From an uncultured Pelagibacteraceae bacterium (GTDB lineage Bacteria > Pseudomonadota > Alphaproteobacteria > Pelagibacterales > Pelagibacteraceae): a stretch of 64,000 bases of DNA. This document shows positions 44,376 through 56,564 of the stretch, in pieces. Where the stretch lies: positions 124,001-188,000 of the forward strand of contig CACJGR010000001.1 of the NCBI GenBank assembly GCA_902592985.1. The letters run 5' to 3'. A program made the translations under genes and the position numbers. Position 1 is the first letter of the stretch. The number at the start of each line of letters is the position of its first letter. Under the pieces are notes generated by a model. It worked only from the letters and a program-made list of their open reading frames with translations. It was not told where the DNA came from and ran no database searches.

Positions 44376-46922
44376 GTGAGCAGGTATAATTTTAAAACAA
44401 TTGAAAAAAAGTGGCAAGATTTTTGGGAAAAAAATAACTCTTTTGAAAGTATTATTAAAAAAGATAAAAAAAAATTTTATTGTCTAGAAATGTTTCCTTA
44501 TCCCTCTGGTAAAATTCATATGGGTCATGTCAGGAATTATACAATAGGTGATGTATTAGCAAGATTTAAAATAATGAAGGGATATAACGTATTACATCCA
44601 ATGGGGTGGGATTCTTTTGGTTTGCCTGCTGAAAATGCTGCTAGAGAAAATAATTTAGATCCAAAAACTTGGACAGAGTCCAACATTTCGGTGATGAAAA
44701 AACAATTAAAAAAAATAGGTTTATCAATTGACTGGAAAAGAGAAATCTCAACTTGTTCACCTGAATATTACAAGCACCAACAGCTTTTTTTTTTAGAATT
44801 ATACGACAAAGGTCTAGTCTATAGAAAAGAAAATTATGTAAATTGGGATCCTGCTGAACAAACAGTTTTAGCAAATGAACAAGTAATTGATGGTAGGGGT
44901 TGGAGATCTGGAATACCTGTTGAAAGAAAAAAATTAAATCAATGGTTTTTTAATATTTCAAAATTTTCTGAAGAACTTCTTAAAGGACTTGACGAATTAA
45001 AAAATTGGCCAAACAAAGTAAAAATAATGCAAAAAAATTGGATTGGTAAATCTTTTGGCTGTGAAATTGACTTTAAAATAGAGGGTAATTTACCCATCAA
45101 TACAATTAAATGTTTTACAACACGACCAGATACTTTGTTTGGATTTTCTTTTCTAGCTGTTTCCGTTGATCATCCTATTTCAAAATATTTTCTGAAGGAT
45201 ACAGAGTTTATTAAATTTAGAGAGGAATGTTCAAAAACTGGTACGACTGAAGAATCTATTGCTCTTGGTGAAAAAATTGGATTCAAAACTAATTTATTTG
45301 CTGTTAACCCATTAGATGAAAAACAAAAAGTTCCTGTATATTTTGCAAATTTTGTTTTAATGGATTATGGTTTTGGAGCAGTTTTTGGATGTCCAGCACA
45401 TGATCAAAGAGATTTGGATTTTGCAAACAAATATAATCTAAAAGTCAAAACTGTAGTGAAGCCCTTAAATGAAGATGATAACTTTAAAGTTCAGAAGGAA
45501 GCTTATACAGGACCGGGAGTTGTTATTAATTCTAATTTTTTAAATGGTTTTAAGGTTCCAGAAGAGTCAATTGTTAAAACTATAAAAATACTTGAAAAAA
45601 GAAAGTTGGGAGAAAAAAAAATTAACTTTAGATTAAAAGATTGGGGTGTATCAAGACAAAGATATTGGGGTTGTCCAATACCAATGGCATATGACAAAGA
45701 TGGGAAAGCTTTTCCTATACCAAAAAAAAATCTACCAGTAAAATTACCAGAAAATATCAATCTTAATTGTAAAGGTAATCCACTAGATAGTGCTAAAGAA
45801 TGGAAGAAAATAAAAATAGATGGAAAAGAACTCACTAGAGAAACAGATACTTTGGATACTTTTGTTGATTCTTCATGGTACTTTATAAGATTTTGTTCTG
45901 CCAATAATAAAAAATATGGTTTTGATTACGATGAAGTAAAATATTGGATGCCTGTTGACCAATATATTGGTGGTGTAGAACATGCAATATTACATTTACT
46001 TTATTCAAGATTTTTCACCAGAGCGCTAGATTATAAAAATGAAAAATTAAATTTAAAAGAACCATTTGAAGGATTATTTACACAAGGTATGGTTTGTCAT
46101 GAAACTTATAAGGATGAAAATAATAAATGGTTAAGTATTGATGAAGTTGAAACTAAAGATGGCAAAAATTATTTTCTTAAAAAAAATCCAACAAAGAAAG
46201 TAATTGTAGGTCCCTCCGAATCTATGTCAAAATCCAAAAAAAATACCATAGATCCTGAAGAAATTATTGAAAATTACGGTGCAGATGCTGTAAGATTATT
46301 TATGCTATCAGATAGTCCACCAGAAAAAGATGTTCAATGGACTGAACAAGGAATAGCTGCTTGTTATAAATTTATTCAAAAATTATGGACTTTACATGAA
46401 AAAATTAAGGATAAATTAAATAAAATTGAAAAATCACAAGAAAACTCTGATGAAATTTCAAAATTTACTAACCAACTAATTAATAAAATAAATATTAACC
46501 TAGAAAAGTTTCATAACAATGTAATTGTGGCAAGCTTTTACGAAACATATAATTTTTTGATTAAAGAAATAGAAAAACCAATAAATAAAAAAAACTTAAC
46601 CAAAAACTATACAAAAATTCTTAAATTAATGTCTCCAGTTTTGCCTCATTTTGCATCAGAATGCTTAGAAGAATTGAAATGTGATAATAAATTTGATTGG
46701 CCTGTAACAGATAAAAATGTTCTAACAGTAGAAAACTATAAAATTGTAGTACAAATTAACGGAAAAAAAAGAAATGTAATTAATACTAGTTTAAATATGG
46801 ATGAAGAAACGTTAATAAATGAAATTAAAAATAATTCTAAAACCAATAAATTTTTTAAAGACAAAAATATTAGCAGGATCATACATATAAAAAATAAATT
46901 AATAAATTTAATTATAAAATGA
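44376..46922 (+). CDS. leuS: Leucine-tRNA ligase (GTG start)
   Basis: [40 protein letters not shown]. Confidence 0.98.
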   Translation: MSRYNFKTIEKKWQDFWEKNNSFESIIKKDKKKFYCLEMFPYPSGKIHMGHVRNYTIGDVLARFKIMKGYNVLHPMGWDSFGLPAENAARENNLDPKTWTESNISVMKKQLKKIGLSIDWKREISTCSPEYYKHQQLFFLELYDKGLVYRKENYVNWDPAEQTVLANEQVIDGRGWRSGIPVERKKLNQWFFNISKFSEELLKGLDELKNWPNKVKIMQKNWIGKSFGCEIDFKIEGNLPINTIKCFTTRPDTLFGFSFLAVSVDHPISKYFLKDTEFIKFREECSKTGTTEESIALGEKIGFKTNLFAVNPLDEKQKVPVYFANFVLMDYGFGAVFGCPAHDQRDLDFANKYNLKVKTVVKPLNEDDNFKVQKEAYTGPGVVINSNFLNGFKVPEESIVKTIKILEKRKLGEKKINFRLKDWGVSRQRYWGCPIPMAYDKDGKAFPIPKKNLPVKLPENINLNCKGNPLDSAKEWKKIKIDGKELTRETDTLDTFVDSSWYFIRFCSANNKKYGFDYDEVKYWMPVDQYIGGVEHAILHLLYSRFFTRALDYKNEKLNLKEPFEGLFTQGMVCHETYKDENNKWLSIDEVETKDGKNYFLKKNPTKKVIVGPSESMSKSKKNTIDPEEIIENYGADAVRLFMLSDSPPEKDVQWTEQGIAACYKFIQKLWTLHEKIKDKLNKIEKSQENSDEISKFTNQLINKININLEKFHNNVIVASFYETYNFLIKEIEKPINKKNLTKNYTKILKLMSPVLPHFASECLEELKCDNKFDWPVTDKNVLTVENYKIVVQINGKKRNVINTSLNMDEETLINEIKNNSKTNKFFKDKNISRIIHIKNKLINLIIK

Positions 46923-47377
46923 AAAAATTAATTATTTTTCTTATTGCACTATTTATTCTTAACAATTGTGGATACACACCGATATACTCTTCAAAAGAAA
47001 ATAATTTTTATATAAAAGAAATATCACAAAAAAATATAAGCAAATTAAACTCAAAAATTGTAAATAATCTAAAAATATTTTCTAACCAAAATAGTAAAAA
47101 TATAATTCAACTAGAAATTAGCTCAAATAAAAAAATTGATATTATACAAAAAGATGACAAGGGTGATCCTACAAGGTTTAAAATGACAATTTCATTAAAT
47201 GTTAATACTCTTAGTAAAAATGAAAATGAAATAAATAAAACAAAAATTTTTGTATCAAGTTTTGATTACAATAATAATTCGAACAAATTTACATTAAAAC
47301 AATATGAAAAAGAAATTGAAAATATTCTAGTAAATAAAGTTGTAGAAAAATCCGTAATATATTTATCGGAGCTATAA
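46919..47377 (+). CDS. lptE: LPS-assembly lipoprotein LptE-like
   Basis: Lipobox [13 protein letters not shown]; between leuS and holA. Confidence 0.85.
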   Translation: MKKLIIFLIALFILNNCGYTPIYSSKENNFYIKEISQKNISKLNSKIVNNLKIFSNQNSKNIIQLEISSNKKIDIIQKDDKGDPTRFKMTISLNVNTLSKNENEINKTKIFVSSFDYNNNSNKFTLKQYEKEIENILVNKVVEKSVIYLSEL

Positions 47378-47378
47378 A

Positions 47379-48371
47379 ATGATAATAAAATCATATGAAT
47401 TGAACAAAATAAATTTAAAAAAAAATAATATTTACCTTTTATACGGTGAAAATGAAGGGCTTAAAAATAAAGTTATTAACGATGTTTTTAAAGAATTTTT
47501 AAAAAATACTTATAAATATGATGAAAAAGAAATTTTAGATAATAAAGAAAATTTTTTTAATAGCATTTTATCAAAATCATTTTTTGAAACAAAAAAATTT
47601 ATTATAATTTTAAGAAGTAGTGATAAAATTGTAAGTATTATTGAAGAAATTATCGAAAAAATTACAGAAGATACAAAAATAATTTTATTTGCTGGTATTT
47701 TAGAAAAAAAATCAAAATTAAGGTTATTATTTGAAAAAAATAAAAATACTATTTGTATTCCATTTTATGCAGATAACAATCAAACATTAAGTAGTATTGC
47801 TAATTCTTATTTTAAAGAAAAAAAAATACCAATCTCTCAAGAAATAATTAATCTTCTAGTTGCTAGATCCAGAGGTGACAGATTAAATTTAAATAATGAA
47901 ATTACTAAAATTGAAAATTTTACTAAAAATAAAAAAAGGATAGATATTAGTGATATTATAAAATTAACTAACCTTGCAGAAAATTACAGTGTAACTGAGT
48001 TAGTGGATAGTTGTCTTTCAAAAAATTCAACAAAAACTATAAATATTTTAAATGAAAATAATTACAGTACAGAAGACTGCATTTTAATTATTAAAACCTT
48101 TTTACTAAAAGCAAAAAGATTAAACAAATTACAAAACCAAACAAAAAACAACAAAAATATAGATCAAGTAATAACCTCATTTAAACCTCCTATTTTTTGG
48201 AAGGATAAAGAGATAGTCAAAGAACAAATTAAAAACTGGTCTTTAAATAAAATTGAAAATTTAATCTATAAAATTAATGAAATTGAGTTATTAATTAAAA
48301 AAAATTCTACAAACTCAATTAATATTTTATTTGATTTTATTATTACGCAATCTAGCAAAACTAATAATTAA
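47379..48371 (+). CDS. holA: DNA polymerase III subunit delta
   Basis: IYLLYGENEGLKNKVI, LVARSRGDRLNLNNEITKI; follows lptE. Confidence 0.92.
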   Translation: MIIKSYELNKINLKKNNIYLLYGENEGLKNKVINDVFKEFLKNTYKYDEKEILDNKENFFNSILSKSFFETKKFIIILRSSDKIVSIIEEIIEKITEDTKIILFAGILEKKSKLRLLFEKNKNTICIPFYADNNQTLSSIANSYFKEKKIPISQEIINLLVARSRGDRLNLNNEITKIENFTKNKKRIDISDIIKLTNLAENYSVTELVDSCLSKNSTKTINILNENNYSTEDCILIIKTFLLKAKRLNKLQNQTKNNKNIDQVITSFKPPIFWKDKEIVKEQIKNWSLNKIENLIYKINEIELLIKKNSTNSINILFDFIITQSSKTNN

Positions 48372-49209
48372 ATTTAATAACTTCAATTAGTTTATTTAAT
48401 TGTTCAATATTTTTATATTCAAGGGTTATAGACCCAGTATTATTTTTATTATTTTTAATTAAAACATTTAAACCAATTTTTTCAGCAAGATTTAATTCAA
48501 GATGTTTTAAATTTGGATCTTTTGCCTTAAATTTTGAAATTCCTTTTGTTTTAAAAATTTTAACTAAATTTTCAGTTTGTCTAACTGACAGTTGTTTTTC
48601 AATTATTTTTTTGGCTAAAAAAAAGGCATTTTCTAAACCAACTAATATTTTTGCATGTCCTTGAGATAATTTATTATTTTTAATTAAATCTACCACTTCA
48701 GTCGGTAAATTTAGCAGTCTTAAACAATTTGAAACATGGCTCCTACTTTTGCCAATAAATTGTGCTACCTTGTTTTGATCATAAGAAAAATCATCAATTA
48801 ATCGTTGATAACCTTGAGCTTCTTCAATTACATTAAGATCTATTCTTTGAACATTTTCCACAATAGCAAATTCAAGAGATTTAAGATCATCAGCTTCTGT
48901 TATAACAACTGGCACTTCATGAAGTCCAGCGTTTTGAGCAGCTAGCCACCTTCTCTCACCTGCAATTATTTCATATTTAAATTTTTGATCTGTGGACTTT
49001 CTAACTATGATTGGTTGTATAATTCCACGTTCTTTAATCGAATTTGTTAGTTCGTCTAAATTCTCTTGGTTAAAGCTTTTTCTAGGCTGATATTTATTTC
49101 TGACTAAAGTACTAATAGATAATTTATTTATATTTGTATCTACCTTTGTATCGCCAATTAAAGATGATAACCCTCTACCTAATCCTTTTTTAATTTTTAA
49201 TGCATCCAT
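48361..49209 (-). CDS. parB: Chromosome-partitioning protein ParB
   Basis: KKGLGRGLSSLIGD, RNKYQPRKSFNQENLDELTNSIKERGIIQPI, AGERRWLAAQNAG, IGKSRSHVSNCLRLL. Confidence 0.97.
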   Translation of the reverse strand: MDALKIKKGLGRGLSSLIGDTKVDTNINKLSISTLVRNKYQPRKSFNQENLDELTNSIKERGIIQPIIVRKSTDQKFKYEIIAGERRWLAAQNAGLHEVPVVITEADDLKSLEFAIVENVQRIDLNVIEEAQGYQRLIDDFSYDQNKVAQFIGKSRSHVSNCLRLLNLPTEVVDLIKNNKLSQGHAKILVGLENAFFLAKKIIEKQLSVRQTENLVKIFKTKGISKFKAKDPNLKHLELNLAEKIGLNVLIKNNKNNTGSITLEYKNIEQLNKLIEVIKFNY

Positions 49210-50012
49210 TATGCAGCCGTTTCAAACTGTTTTTCTTGGTTAATAAATTCATCTGTAAAGCTAAAATAAGATTTACTACCAGGACAAGTTTTATCATAAA
49301 TTAAAACTGGCACTCCATGAGAAGGGGCTTCTGACAATCTTACATTTCTTGGTATTACAGTTGTATAAACTTGATTAGTAAAATAATCTCTTGCTTCCTT
49401 TTCAACTTGAGAGGAAAGTTTATTTCTCTTGTCGTACATTGTTAAAAGAATACCTCTAATTTTTAAATTTGGATTTAGATTTACTTTTACTCTATCAATT
49501 GTTTTCATTAACTGTGTTAGCCCTTCAAGAGCAAAAAATTCAGTCTGCAAAGGTACTACTAATGAATGAGATGAAACTAAAGCCATTACAGTTAGAAGAC
49601 TTAAAGATGGGGGGCAATCTATCAATATATAGTCATATTCTGCTCCAAAATCATTTAAATATGCCATTAATTGATCTTTTAAAAGAAAAGCTCTTTTGCT
49701 ATCTCCGGCTGTTTCTACCTCTAACCCAGAAAGGTCAACATTTGAAGAAATTAATTCTAAATTTTCAAATTCAGTTTTTTTTATAACTTGAGAAATAGAT
49801 TTTGTTCCATTCAATACTCCATAGATTGTTTTACTAGAATCATTTAAATTTGATAAACCTAATCCGGTTGTTCCATTTCCTTGAGGGTCTAAATCTACAA
49901 CCAAAATCTTTTTATTTTGCTGTGCTAAACCTGCTGCAAGATTTATTACTGTTGTTGTCTTTCCAACTCCGCCCTTTTGATTTATTACAGATATGATTTG
50001 CGTTTTATTCAA
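49209..50012 (-). CDS. parA: Chromosome-partitioning ATPase ParA/Soj
   Basis: ISVINQKGGVGKTTTVINLAAGLA, IDCPPSLSLLTVMAL. Confidence 0.97.
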   Translation of the reverse strand: MNKTQIISVINQKGGVGKTTTVINLAAGLAQQNKKILVVDLDPQGNGTTGLGLSNLNDSSKTIYGVLNGTKSISQVIKKTEFENLELISSNVDLSGLEVETAGDSKRAFLLKDQLMAYLNDFGAEYDYILIDCPPSLSLLTVMALVSSHSLVVPLQTEFFALEGLTQLMKTIDRVKVNLNPNLKIRGILLTMYDKRNKLSSQVEKEARDYFTNQVYTTVIPRNVRLSEAPSHGVPVLIYDKTCPGSKSYFSFTDEFINQEKQFETAA

Positions 50013-50650
50013 AATTTTTTTTTTATATTTTTTATACTTACTAAAAAAGAATCATCACTTGTTAAACTCATCTTTTCCTTATACTCAAAATTCCATACCT
50101 TAAAAGCATCGTTCAAAGATTGTTTTCCATTTTTCCCCATAAATAAAATTAAATTTTTATATTTACTAAAATTTTTGCTCATTAATTCTAAAACAATGGG
50201 CAATGGTTTAAATGCACGGCCAATAACAGTATCTGACTTTAAATCGCTCTTTTTAAAAATATCTCCCTCAATAACTTCAATGTTTAAATTTAGTTTTTTT
50301 GAAACTTTTTTTAAAAAGACGCTTTTGTGATAACTTTTTTCATACAGTTTAAATTTCATGGTCTGATTTAAATTTTTCATCATAATTGCAAGAACTACTC
50401 CTGGTAGTCCACCTCCAGAACCCAAATCACTACATATAGTATCATTTATATTAATAAAATCAATGGCTTGTGCTGAATCTATTATATGTCTCTCTGTAAT
50501 TATGGGAATTGGCTCGGTTTTTTTGCTTATTAAGTTAATTTTTTTGTTTTTTTCTAGTATTAGTGAAATAAACCGTTCAAATTCTATACATGTTTCACGT
50601 GAAACATTAAATTTATCTAATTTTGAATATTTTGCTAAATTTTCATCCAT
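50009..50650 (-). CDS. rsmG: 16S rRNA (guanine527-N7)-methyltransferase
   Basis: FNVSRETCIEFERFISLI, RHIIDSAQ, DLGSGGGLPGVVLAI. Confidence 0.96.
   Translation of the reverse strand: MDENLAKYSKLDKFNVSRETCIEFERFISLILEKNKKINLISKKTEPIPIITERHIIDSAQAIDFININDTICSDLGSGGGLPGVVLAIMMKNLNQTMKFKLYEKSYHKSVFLKKVSKKLNLNIEVIEGDIFKKSDLKSDTVIGRAFKPLPIVLELMSKNFSKYKNLILFMGKNGKQSLNDAFKVWNFEYKEKMSLTSDDSFLVSIKNIKKKF
50591..50606. promoter_or_regulatory. parS: parS centromere site
   Basis: Exact 16-bp palindrome TGTTTCACGTGAAACA inside rsmG. Confidence 0.95.
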
Positions 50651-52521
50651 TAAGCTATATGCTTAATAGACTTTCTTTTAACATGTGACAACAGAATATA
50701 AACAGCAGCAGGAGTAATTCCATCAATTCTTAAAGCCTGTCCCATTGTTTTTGGCTGTATTTGTTTGAATTTAGCCTTTACCTCGTTTGATAATCCCGCT
50801 AAATCATCATAATTTACTTTATTAGGAATAATTAAATTTTCATCTCTTTTAAAAGCCAATATATCAGCTTTCTGCTTTTTTAAATAACCTCGATAATGGG
50901 CATTAATTTCTATTTGATCATCAACATCATTACCAAAAAAGGGAAGAGTAGGCCAAATTTCTCTAATTTTAGACATATTAACTCCTTTTTGAGACAAGAC
51001 CTCATTAGATGATCTTAAAACACCATCTTTTGCTATCTTAATACCAAATTGCATAACTTTTGAGGGGGATATACTTAACTTTGACATTTTGCTAGATATT
51101 AGAAAAATTTTATTCGATTTTTCCTTATAGAGTTTTCTTCTTTTATTGCTAATAAGCCCTATTTTTATCCCTCTTCCAGTTAATCTTTTATCTGCATTAT
51201 CTGCTCTTAGACTTAATCTGTACTCTGCTCTTGATGTAAACATTCTATAGGGTTCAGACACTCCTTTAGTAACTAGATCATCTATCATAACGCCAATATA
51301 AGCTTCAGAACGATCCAGAATAAAAGGTTCAGTATCTTTTAAAGATAAGGCAGCATTAATACCTGCTATTAACCCCTGTGCTGCTGCTTCTTCATACCCA
51401 GTAGTTCCATTAATCTGTCCAGCAAGATAAAGGTTATGAATTTTTTTTGTTTCAAGTGTTAAAAAAAGTTCCCTAGGATCTATATAATCGTATTCTATAG
51501 CGTATCCCGGTCTTAATATAGATGTATTCTCTAAACCATTGATATTATTAACTATTTCTTGCTGTACAACTTCTGGTAGTGAAGTTGATATACCATTTGG
51601 ATAAACTGTATTGTCATTCAACCCTTCTGGCTCCAAAAAAATTTGATGACGGTGCTTTTCAGAAAATTTTACGATCTTATCTTCTATTGAGGGACAATAT
51701 CTTGGTCCTACACCTTTTATGTTGCCAGAATACATTGCACTCTTATTTAAATTTTTTGAAATAATTTTATGTACTTTTTCATTTGTGTAAGTCATACGAC
51801 ATGACACCTGTTTGTTTAAAATTTTTTTAGTTAGGAACGAAAAAAAGTAAGGATCATCATCTGCAAACTGTTCTTCTAAACTTTGAAAATTTATTGTTCG
51901 TGCATCTAATCTTGGTGGTGTTCCAGTTTTTAATCTTCCAATTTTGAAATTATATTTTTCTAACTGTTCACTTAAACCAGTAGAGGGTGTCTCATCATAT
52001 CTTCCCGCTGCAGTCTTTTCGTCACCTATGTGTATCATACCATTTAAAAACGTGCCTGTAGTTAGTATTAACTTGTTACATGCAACTTTTTTCCCAGATT
52101 GAGACAAAAACCCCTTTATTACGTTTTTGTTAAAAATAAACTTAATTACTGGATCAGAAAAAATACTTAAATTACAGTAGTTTACAAGTTTTTCTTGCAT
52201 AAATTTACGATATAGTGATCTATCAGATTGGGTTCGTGGTCCTCTAACTGCAGGTCCTCTGCTTCTGTTTAGTAGTCTAAACTGTATTCCAGATTTATCC
52301 GCTATCTCTCCCATAACACCATCTAATGCATCTATCTCCCTCACCAGGTGTCCTTTCCCAAGTCCTCCTATAGCAGGATTACAAGACATCTCTCCGATTG
52401 TTTCTATTTTGTGAGTGAATAATGCAGTGTTAATTCCCAAACGTGCAGATGCAGTAGCTGCTTCACATCCGGCATGCCCCCCACCTATTACAACTACATC
52501 AAATGACAAATCATTTTTCAT
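50650..52521 (-). CDS. mnmG: tRNA uridine-5-carboxymethylaminomethyl modification enzyme MnmG
   Basis: [43 protein letters not shown]. Confidence 0.98.
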   Translation of the reverse strand: MKNDLSFDVVVIGGGHAGCEAATASARLGINTALFTHKIETIGEMSCNPAIGGLGKGHLVREIDALDGVMGEIADKSGIQFRLLNRSRGPAVRGPRTQSDRSLYRKFMQEKLVNYCNLSIFSDPVIKFIFNKNVIKGFLSQSGKKVACNKLILTTGTFLNGMIHIGDEKTAAGRYDETPSTGLSEQLEKYNFKIGRLKTGTPPRLDARTINFQSLEEQFADDDPYFFSFLTKKILNKQVSCRMTYTNEKVHKIISKNLNKSAMYSGNIKGVGPRYCPSIEDKIVKFSEKHRHQIFLEPEGLNDNTVYPNGISTSLPEVVQQEIVNNINGLENTSILRPGYAIEYDYIDPRELFLTLETKKIHNLYLAGQINGTTGYEEAAAQGLIAGINAALSLKDTEPFILDRSEAYIGVMIDDLVTKGVSEPYRMFTSRAEYRLSLRADNADKRLTGRGIKIGLISNKRRKLYKEKSNKIFLISSKMSKLSISPSKVMQFGIKIAKDGVLRSSNEVLSQKGVNMSKIREIWPTLPFFGNDVDDQIEINAHYRGYLKKQKADILAFKRDENLIIPNKVNYDDLAGLSNEVKAKFKQIQPKTMGQALRIDGITPAAVYILLSHVKRKSIKHIA

Positions 52522-52597
52522 AATATTAATTTATAATTGATATTTTTTTTTACAAGAAATCAGTTAAAATTCTAGAAATAACTAGTAAAATTAAGGT

Positions 52598-53929
52598 TTA
52601 TTTGCCTATACAAAAATCATTAAAAATTGACCCCAATATCTCTTCTACATCAACTTTTCCAACGATAATTCCTAAGTGTCTAGTAGCTAATCTAAGGTCT
52701 TCTGCAGCTTTGTCAAAATCATCTGATTCATTTTTATTTTTAAAATCTTCAAGGTGCACAATACATTGTTCTAAATGTTGTCTATGTCTTTCTCTAGTAA
52801 TCAAAATGTCCTCAGAGTTTATAAATTGTTTTTTTAATTTTTCTTTAATTAAGAATATTAGTTGATCCAGATTTTTTTCATTTTTTAAAGAAATGAATAT
52901 TGGATTATATTTTTTAAATTCGTTAACCATACTATCAACACCCAAATCTGATTTGTTAATGACAAGTATAGATTTATCAGACATTAAATCCTTTAAAAAA
53001 CCTGTAAAATTGCCACTTTTTGGCTCTATTACTACTATATTTAAATCTGCATCTTCTGATCTTTTAAGTGCTAGTCTAATTCCTTTTTTTTCTATTTCAT
53101 CTTTTGATTCTCTTATTCCCGCTGTATCAGAAACTACTACAGGTAGACCGTCTATATTAAGATGCGTTTCAATAACATCTCTAGTGGTTCCAGCAATTTC
53201 TGAAACTATAGCAACTTCTCTACGTGAAAGATAATTCAATAAACTAGATTTTCCCGCATTTGTAGGTCCAACAATTGCTATTTTAAAGCCTTCTCTAATT
53301 CTTTCACCTACTTTTTGATCATTTAAAGTCTTTTTGATTTCTGATTTAATTTTCTCAGATTTTTCTTTTATTTCTTTCAAAATATCATCAGGTAAGTCAT
53401 CCTCTGGAAAATCAATTTTAGCTTCTACATTAGATAAAATTTTTATCAAACTTTCTCTCCAAGAGTTAAATTTTTTAGAATTAGCTCCTGACATTATTTT
53501 AATAGCTTGTCGCCTTTGAATTTCGGTTTCTGATGATATTAAATCAGCTATACTTTCTGCTTTAAGTAAATTTATTTTATTATTCTGAAAAGCTATTTTT
53601 GTAAATTCGCCAGGTTCGGCTAATCTGCAATTTTCTATTTGAGAAATTGAATTTTGAACTTCTTGTATAACTGCTCTACTACCATGAACATGAAATTCAG
53701 CCATATTCTCTCCAGTGTAGCTCTCTGGACCAGGAAACCATAATATTATCCCTTCATCAATTAGCTCAGAAGTATTGATATTGTTTATTTTTCTAAGTGT
53801 AGCTTTTCTTGGTGCTGGTAAATCTTTTCCAGTCATTTTCTTGATGACAGATTCCGTTTCTTTTCCAGAAACCCTAATAATAGCAATACCAGAAATTCCT
53901 GGGCCTGTAGATAAAGCATAAATTGTCAT
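52598..53929 (-). CDS. mnmE: tRNA modification GTPase MnmE
   Basis: TIYALSTGPGISGIAIIRVSG, IVGPTNAGKSSLLNYLS, DTAGIRESKDEIEKKGI, C-terminal CIGK. Confidence 0.98.
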   Translation of the reverse strand: MTIYALSTGPGISGIAIIRVSGKETESVIKKMTGKDLPAPRKATLRKINNINTSELIDEGIILWFPGPESYTGENMAEFHVHGSRAVIQEVQNSISQIENCRLAEPGEFTKIAFQNNKINLLKAESIADLISSETEIQRRQAIKIMSGANSKKFNSWRESLIKILSNVEAKIDFPEDDLPDDILKEIKEKSEKIKSEIKKTLNDQKVGERIREGFKIAIVGPTNAGKSSLLNYLSRREVAIVSEIAGTTRDVIETHLNIDGLPVVVSDTAGIRESKDEIEKKGIRLALKRSEDADLNIVVIEPKSGNFTGFLKDLMSDKSILVINKSDLGVDSMVNEFKKYNPIFISLKNEKNLDQLIFLIKEKLKKQFINSEDILITRERHRQHLEQCIVHLEDFKNKNESDDFDKAAEDLRLATRHLGIIVGKVDVEEILGSIFNDFCIGK

Positions 53930-53978
53930 AAAATTATTATATATTGTATTGAATTAATAAATATCAATAAAATATACT

Positions 53979-54797
53979 ATGATAATTTGGCTAGCATCAT
54001 ATCCAAAAAGTGGAAATACTTGGGTTAGATCAATTCTAACATCACTATTTTTTTCAAAAGATGGGAGTATAGACTTTAAACACCTTAATGCTTTTCCTAA
54101 ATATCCAAACCCTGAACATTTAGAAGAATTTACAAAAGATCTTCATAGCTATGACGAAATGTCTAAATATTGGATCGCTTCACAAGAAAAGTTAAATCTT
54201 AACAATAATGTCAACTTTTTAAAGACACATCATTTACTATGTGCGTGGAAAAATTTTAATTTTACAAATCCAAAAAATACTTTAGGAACCATTTATGTCG
54301 TTAGAGATCCGAGAAATGTTTTCACCTCAGTTAAAAACCATTTTTCATTCACAGATGAGGAAGCATTAAATATGATGCTAGATAAAAACTGGAGTTTAAC
54401 AAACGGAATAAAAACTATGTTAAGCTCATGGGGACTACATTATTTTTCCTGGACAAAAAATAACAAAAATGTGTTATTGATAAAATATGAAGATATGATG
54501 AATGATTTAAGAAAAGAAATATACAAAATCTTGGATTATTTGACCAAATTTAATATAAAAATTAATTTTTCTGAGGATAGAATAAATAATTGCATTAAAA
54601 CATCAAATTTTTCTAATTTTCAAGATATGGAGAAAAAAGGTCTTTTTGATGAACAAATTGTTGTTGATAATAATAAAAAAAAAACTTTCTTTAAATTGGG
54701 AAAAAAAAATGATTTTAATAAGCTTCTTAATGAAAAAATTAAATATCGCTTAGAAAAAGAATTTAAAAAAGAAATGAAAGAATTAAATTATTTATAA
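53979..54797 (+). CDS. PAPS-dependent sulfotransferase domain protein
   Basis: SYPKSGNTWVRSIL (5'-phosphosulfate-binding loop), VVRDPRNVFTSVKNHF (3'-phosphate-binding), LIKYEDMMND. Confidence 0.88.
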   Translation: MIIWLASYPKSGNTWVRSILTSLFFSKDGSIDFKHLNAFPKYPNPEHLEEFTKDLHSYDEMSKYWIASQEKLNLNNNVNFLKTHHLLCAWKNFNFTNPKNTLGTIYVVRDPRNVFTSVKNHFSFTDEEALNMMLDKNWSLTNGIKTMLSSWGLHYFSWTKNNKNVLLIKYEDMMNDLRKEIYKILDYLTKFNIKINFSEDRINNCIKTSNFSNFQDMEKKGLFDEQIVVDNNKKKTFFKLGKKNDFNKLLNEKIKYRLEKEFKKEMKELNYL

Positions 54798-54799
54798 TT

Positions 54800-56068
54800 C
54801 TAAGAAGGCTTATTCATAGAGTTAAAAAAATCTGCATTTGACTTTGTATTTTTTAACTTAGAATTAATAAACTCAATTGCATCCATAGTTCCCATAGGAG
54901 CTATAATTCTTCTTAAAACATTCATTTTTTGAAGATCATTTTTATCAAAAATTAATTCTTCTCTTCTTGTGCCAGATTTCGTTATATCAATCGCCGGAAA
55001 GATTCTTTTATCTGAAATTTTTCTATCTAATATAGTTTCACTATTACCAGTTCCTTTAAATTCTTCAAAAATTACTTCATCCATTCTGCTTCCTGTGTCT
55101 ATTAAAGCTGTAGAAATAATTGTTAAAGATCCACCCTCTTCTATATTTCTTGCGGCACCAAAAAATCTTTTTGGTCTTTGTAATGCATTGGCATCAACAC
55201 CCCCTGTTAAAACTTTACCAGAGCTTGGTACAACAGCATTATAGGCTCTTCCTAATCTAGTTATTGAGTCGAGTAAAATTACTACATCTTTTTTATGTTC
55301 AGTTAATCTTTTTGCTTTCTCTATAACCATTTCTGCTACAGCAACATGTCTTTGTGCTGGTTCATCAAAAGTTGAACTAATTACTTCACCTTTAACTGTT
55401 CGTTGCATGTCTGTTACTTCTTCTGGTCTTTCATCAATCAATAGTACCATTAAATAACACTCTGGATGATTGGCTGAAATTGAATTTGCAATACTTTGTA
55501 AAATCATAGTTTTTCCAGCTTTTGGGGGAGAAATAATTAAAGATCTTTGTCCTTTGCCAATTGGACTTACCAAATCAATTAATCTAGGTGTTAAATCAGG
55601 TTTTTTTTCAACCTTATTTTTTTCAACTTCCATTACTAATTGATTGTTTGGATATAATGGAGTTAAGTTATCAAATGCAATTTTATGACGCGCTTTTTCA
55701 GGATCCTCAAAATTAATTTTACTAACCTGAAGTAATGCAAAATATCTTTCTCCATCTTTTGGCGCTCTTACTGGTCCCTCTACTGTATCTCCAGTCCTTA
55801 AGCCAAATTTTCTTATTTGGCTTGGACTAATATAAATATCATCTGGTCCAGGCAAATAATTTGATTCTATTGCCCTTAAAAATCCAAAACCATCTTGAAG
55901 TAATTGTAAAACTCCTTGTCCAGTAATTTCTTCTTTTTCTGCAAGTTTTTTTAAAATTGCAAATAAGATTTCTTGTTTTCTTAAAGTGCTAGCATTTTCT
56001 ATGCCTAATTCTTCAGCTTGAGTAATTAACTGTTCAGAACTTTTTGTTTTTAATTCTTGAATATTCAT
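54800..56068 (-). CDS. rho: Transcription termination factor Rho
   Basis: [55 protein letters not shown]. Confidence 0.98.
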   Translation of the reverse strand: MNIQELKTKSSEQLITQAEELGIENASTLRKQEILFAILKKLAEKEEITGQGVLQLLQDGFGFLRAIESNYLPGPDDIYISPSQIRKFGLRTGDTVEGPVRAPKDGERYFALLQVSKINFEDPEKARHKIAFDNLTPLYPNNQLVMEVEKNKVEKKPDLTPRLIDLVSPIGKGQRSLIISPPKAGKTMILQSIANSISANHPECYLMVLLIDERPEEVTDMQRTVKGEVISSTFDEPAQRHVAVAEMVIEKAKRLTEHKKDVVILLDSITRLGRAYNAVVPSSGKVLTGGVDANALQRPKRFFGAARNIEEGGSLTIISTALIDTGSRMDEVIFEEFKGTGNSETILDRKISDKRIFPAIDITKSGTRREELIFDKNDLQKMNVLRRIIAPMGTMDAIEFINSKLKNTKSNADFFNSMNKPS

Positions 56069-56129
56069 AATTTGGGATGGTTGTTAGAAGATGGGTTAAA
56101 TATATATACTGTTTAAAAAATTTCAATAC

Positions 56130-56564
56130 TTAGATTGGCTTAAAAACAACAATAAAAACAATCAAAATAAGCAATATAGTGGGTACTTCATTGATAATTC
56201 TATAAAATTTTGATGTTTTAGTATTTTTATCATTTTTAAAATCAATTAAACACCTGCCCAAATAGAAATGATAAGACGTCAAAAAAATAACTGAAATAAT
56301 CTTAATTTGCATCCATAAATCACTAAAAACAAAAAAACCCAAGTTATGTATTAGTAATAAACCAAATATCCAAGAGAAAATCATTGCAGGCATCATGATG
56401 TAGAAATACAATTTTTTCTCCATAGTTTTAAAAATATTTGTGGAGTTTTGATCATTTATATTTTCAACATGATAAACAAAAATCCTTGGTAGATATAATA
56501 AACCAGCCATCCAAGAAATAACCGCTATTAAATGTAAACTTTTAAATAATAAATAACTATTCAT
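56130..56564 (-). CDS. hemJ: Protoporphyrinogen IX oxidase HemJ-like membrane protein
   Basis: LFKSLHLIAVISWMAGLLYLPRIFVYHVE, FYRIINEVPTILLILIV; adjacent to hemH-hemE. Confidence 0.92.
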   Translation of the reverse strand: MNSYLLFKSLHLIAVISWMAGLLYLPRIFVYHVENINDQNSTNIFKTMEKKLYFYIMMPAMIFSWIFGLLLIHNLGFFVFSDLWMQIKIISVIFLTSYHFYLGRCLIDFKNDKNTKTSKFYRIINEVPTILLILIVFIVVFKPI

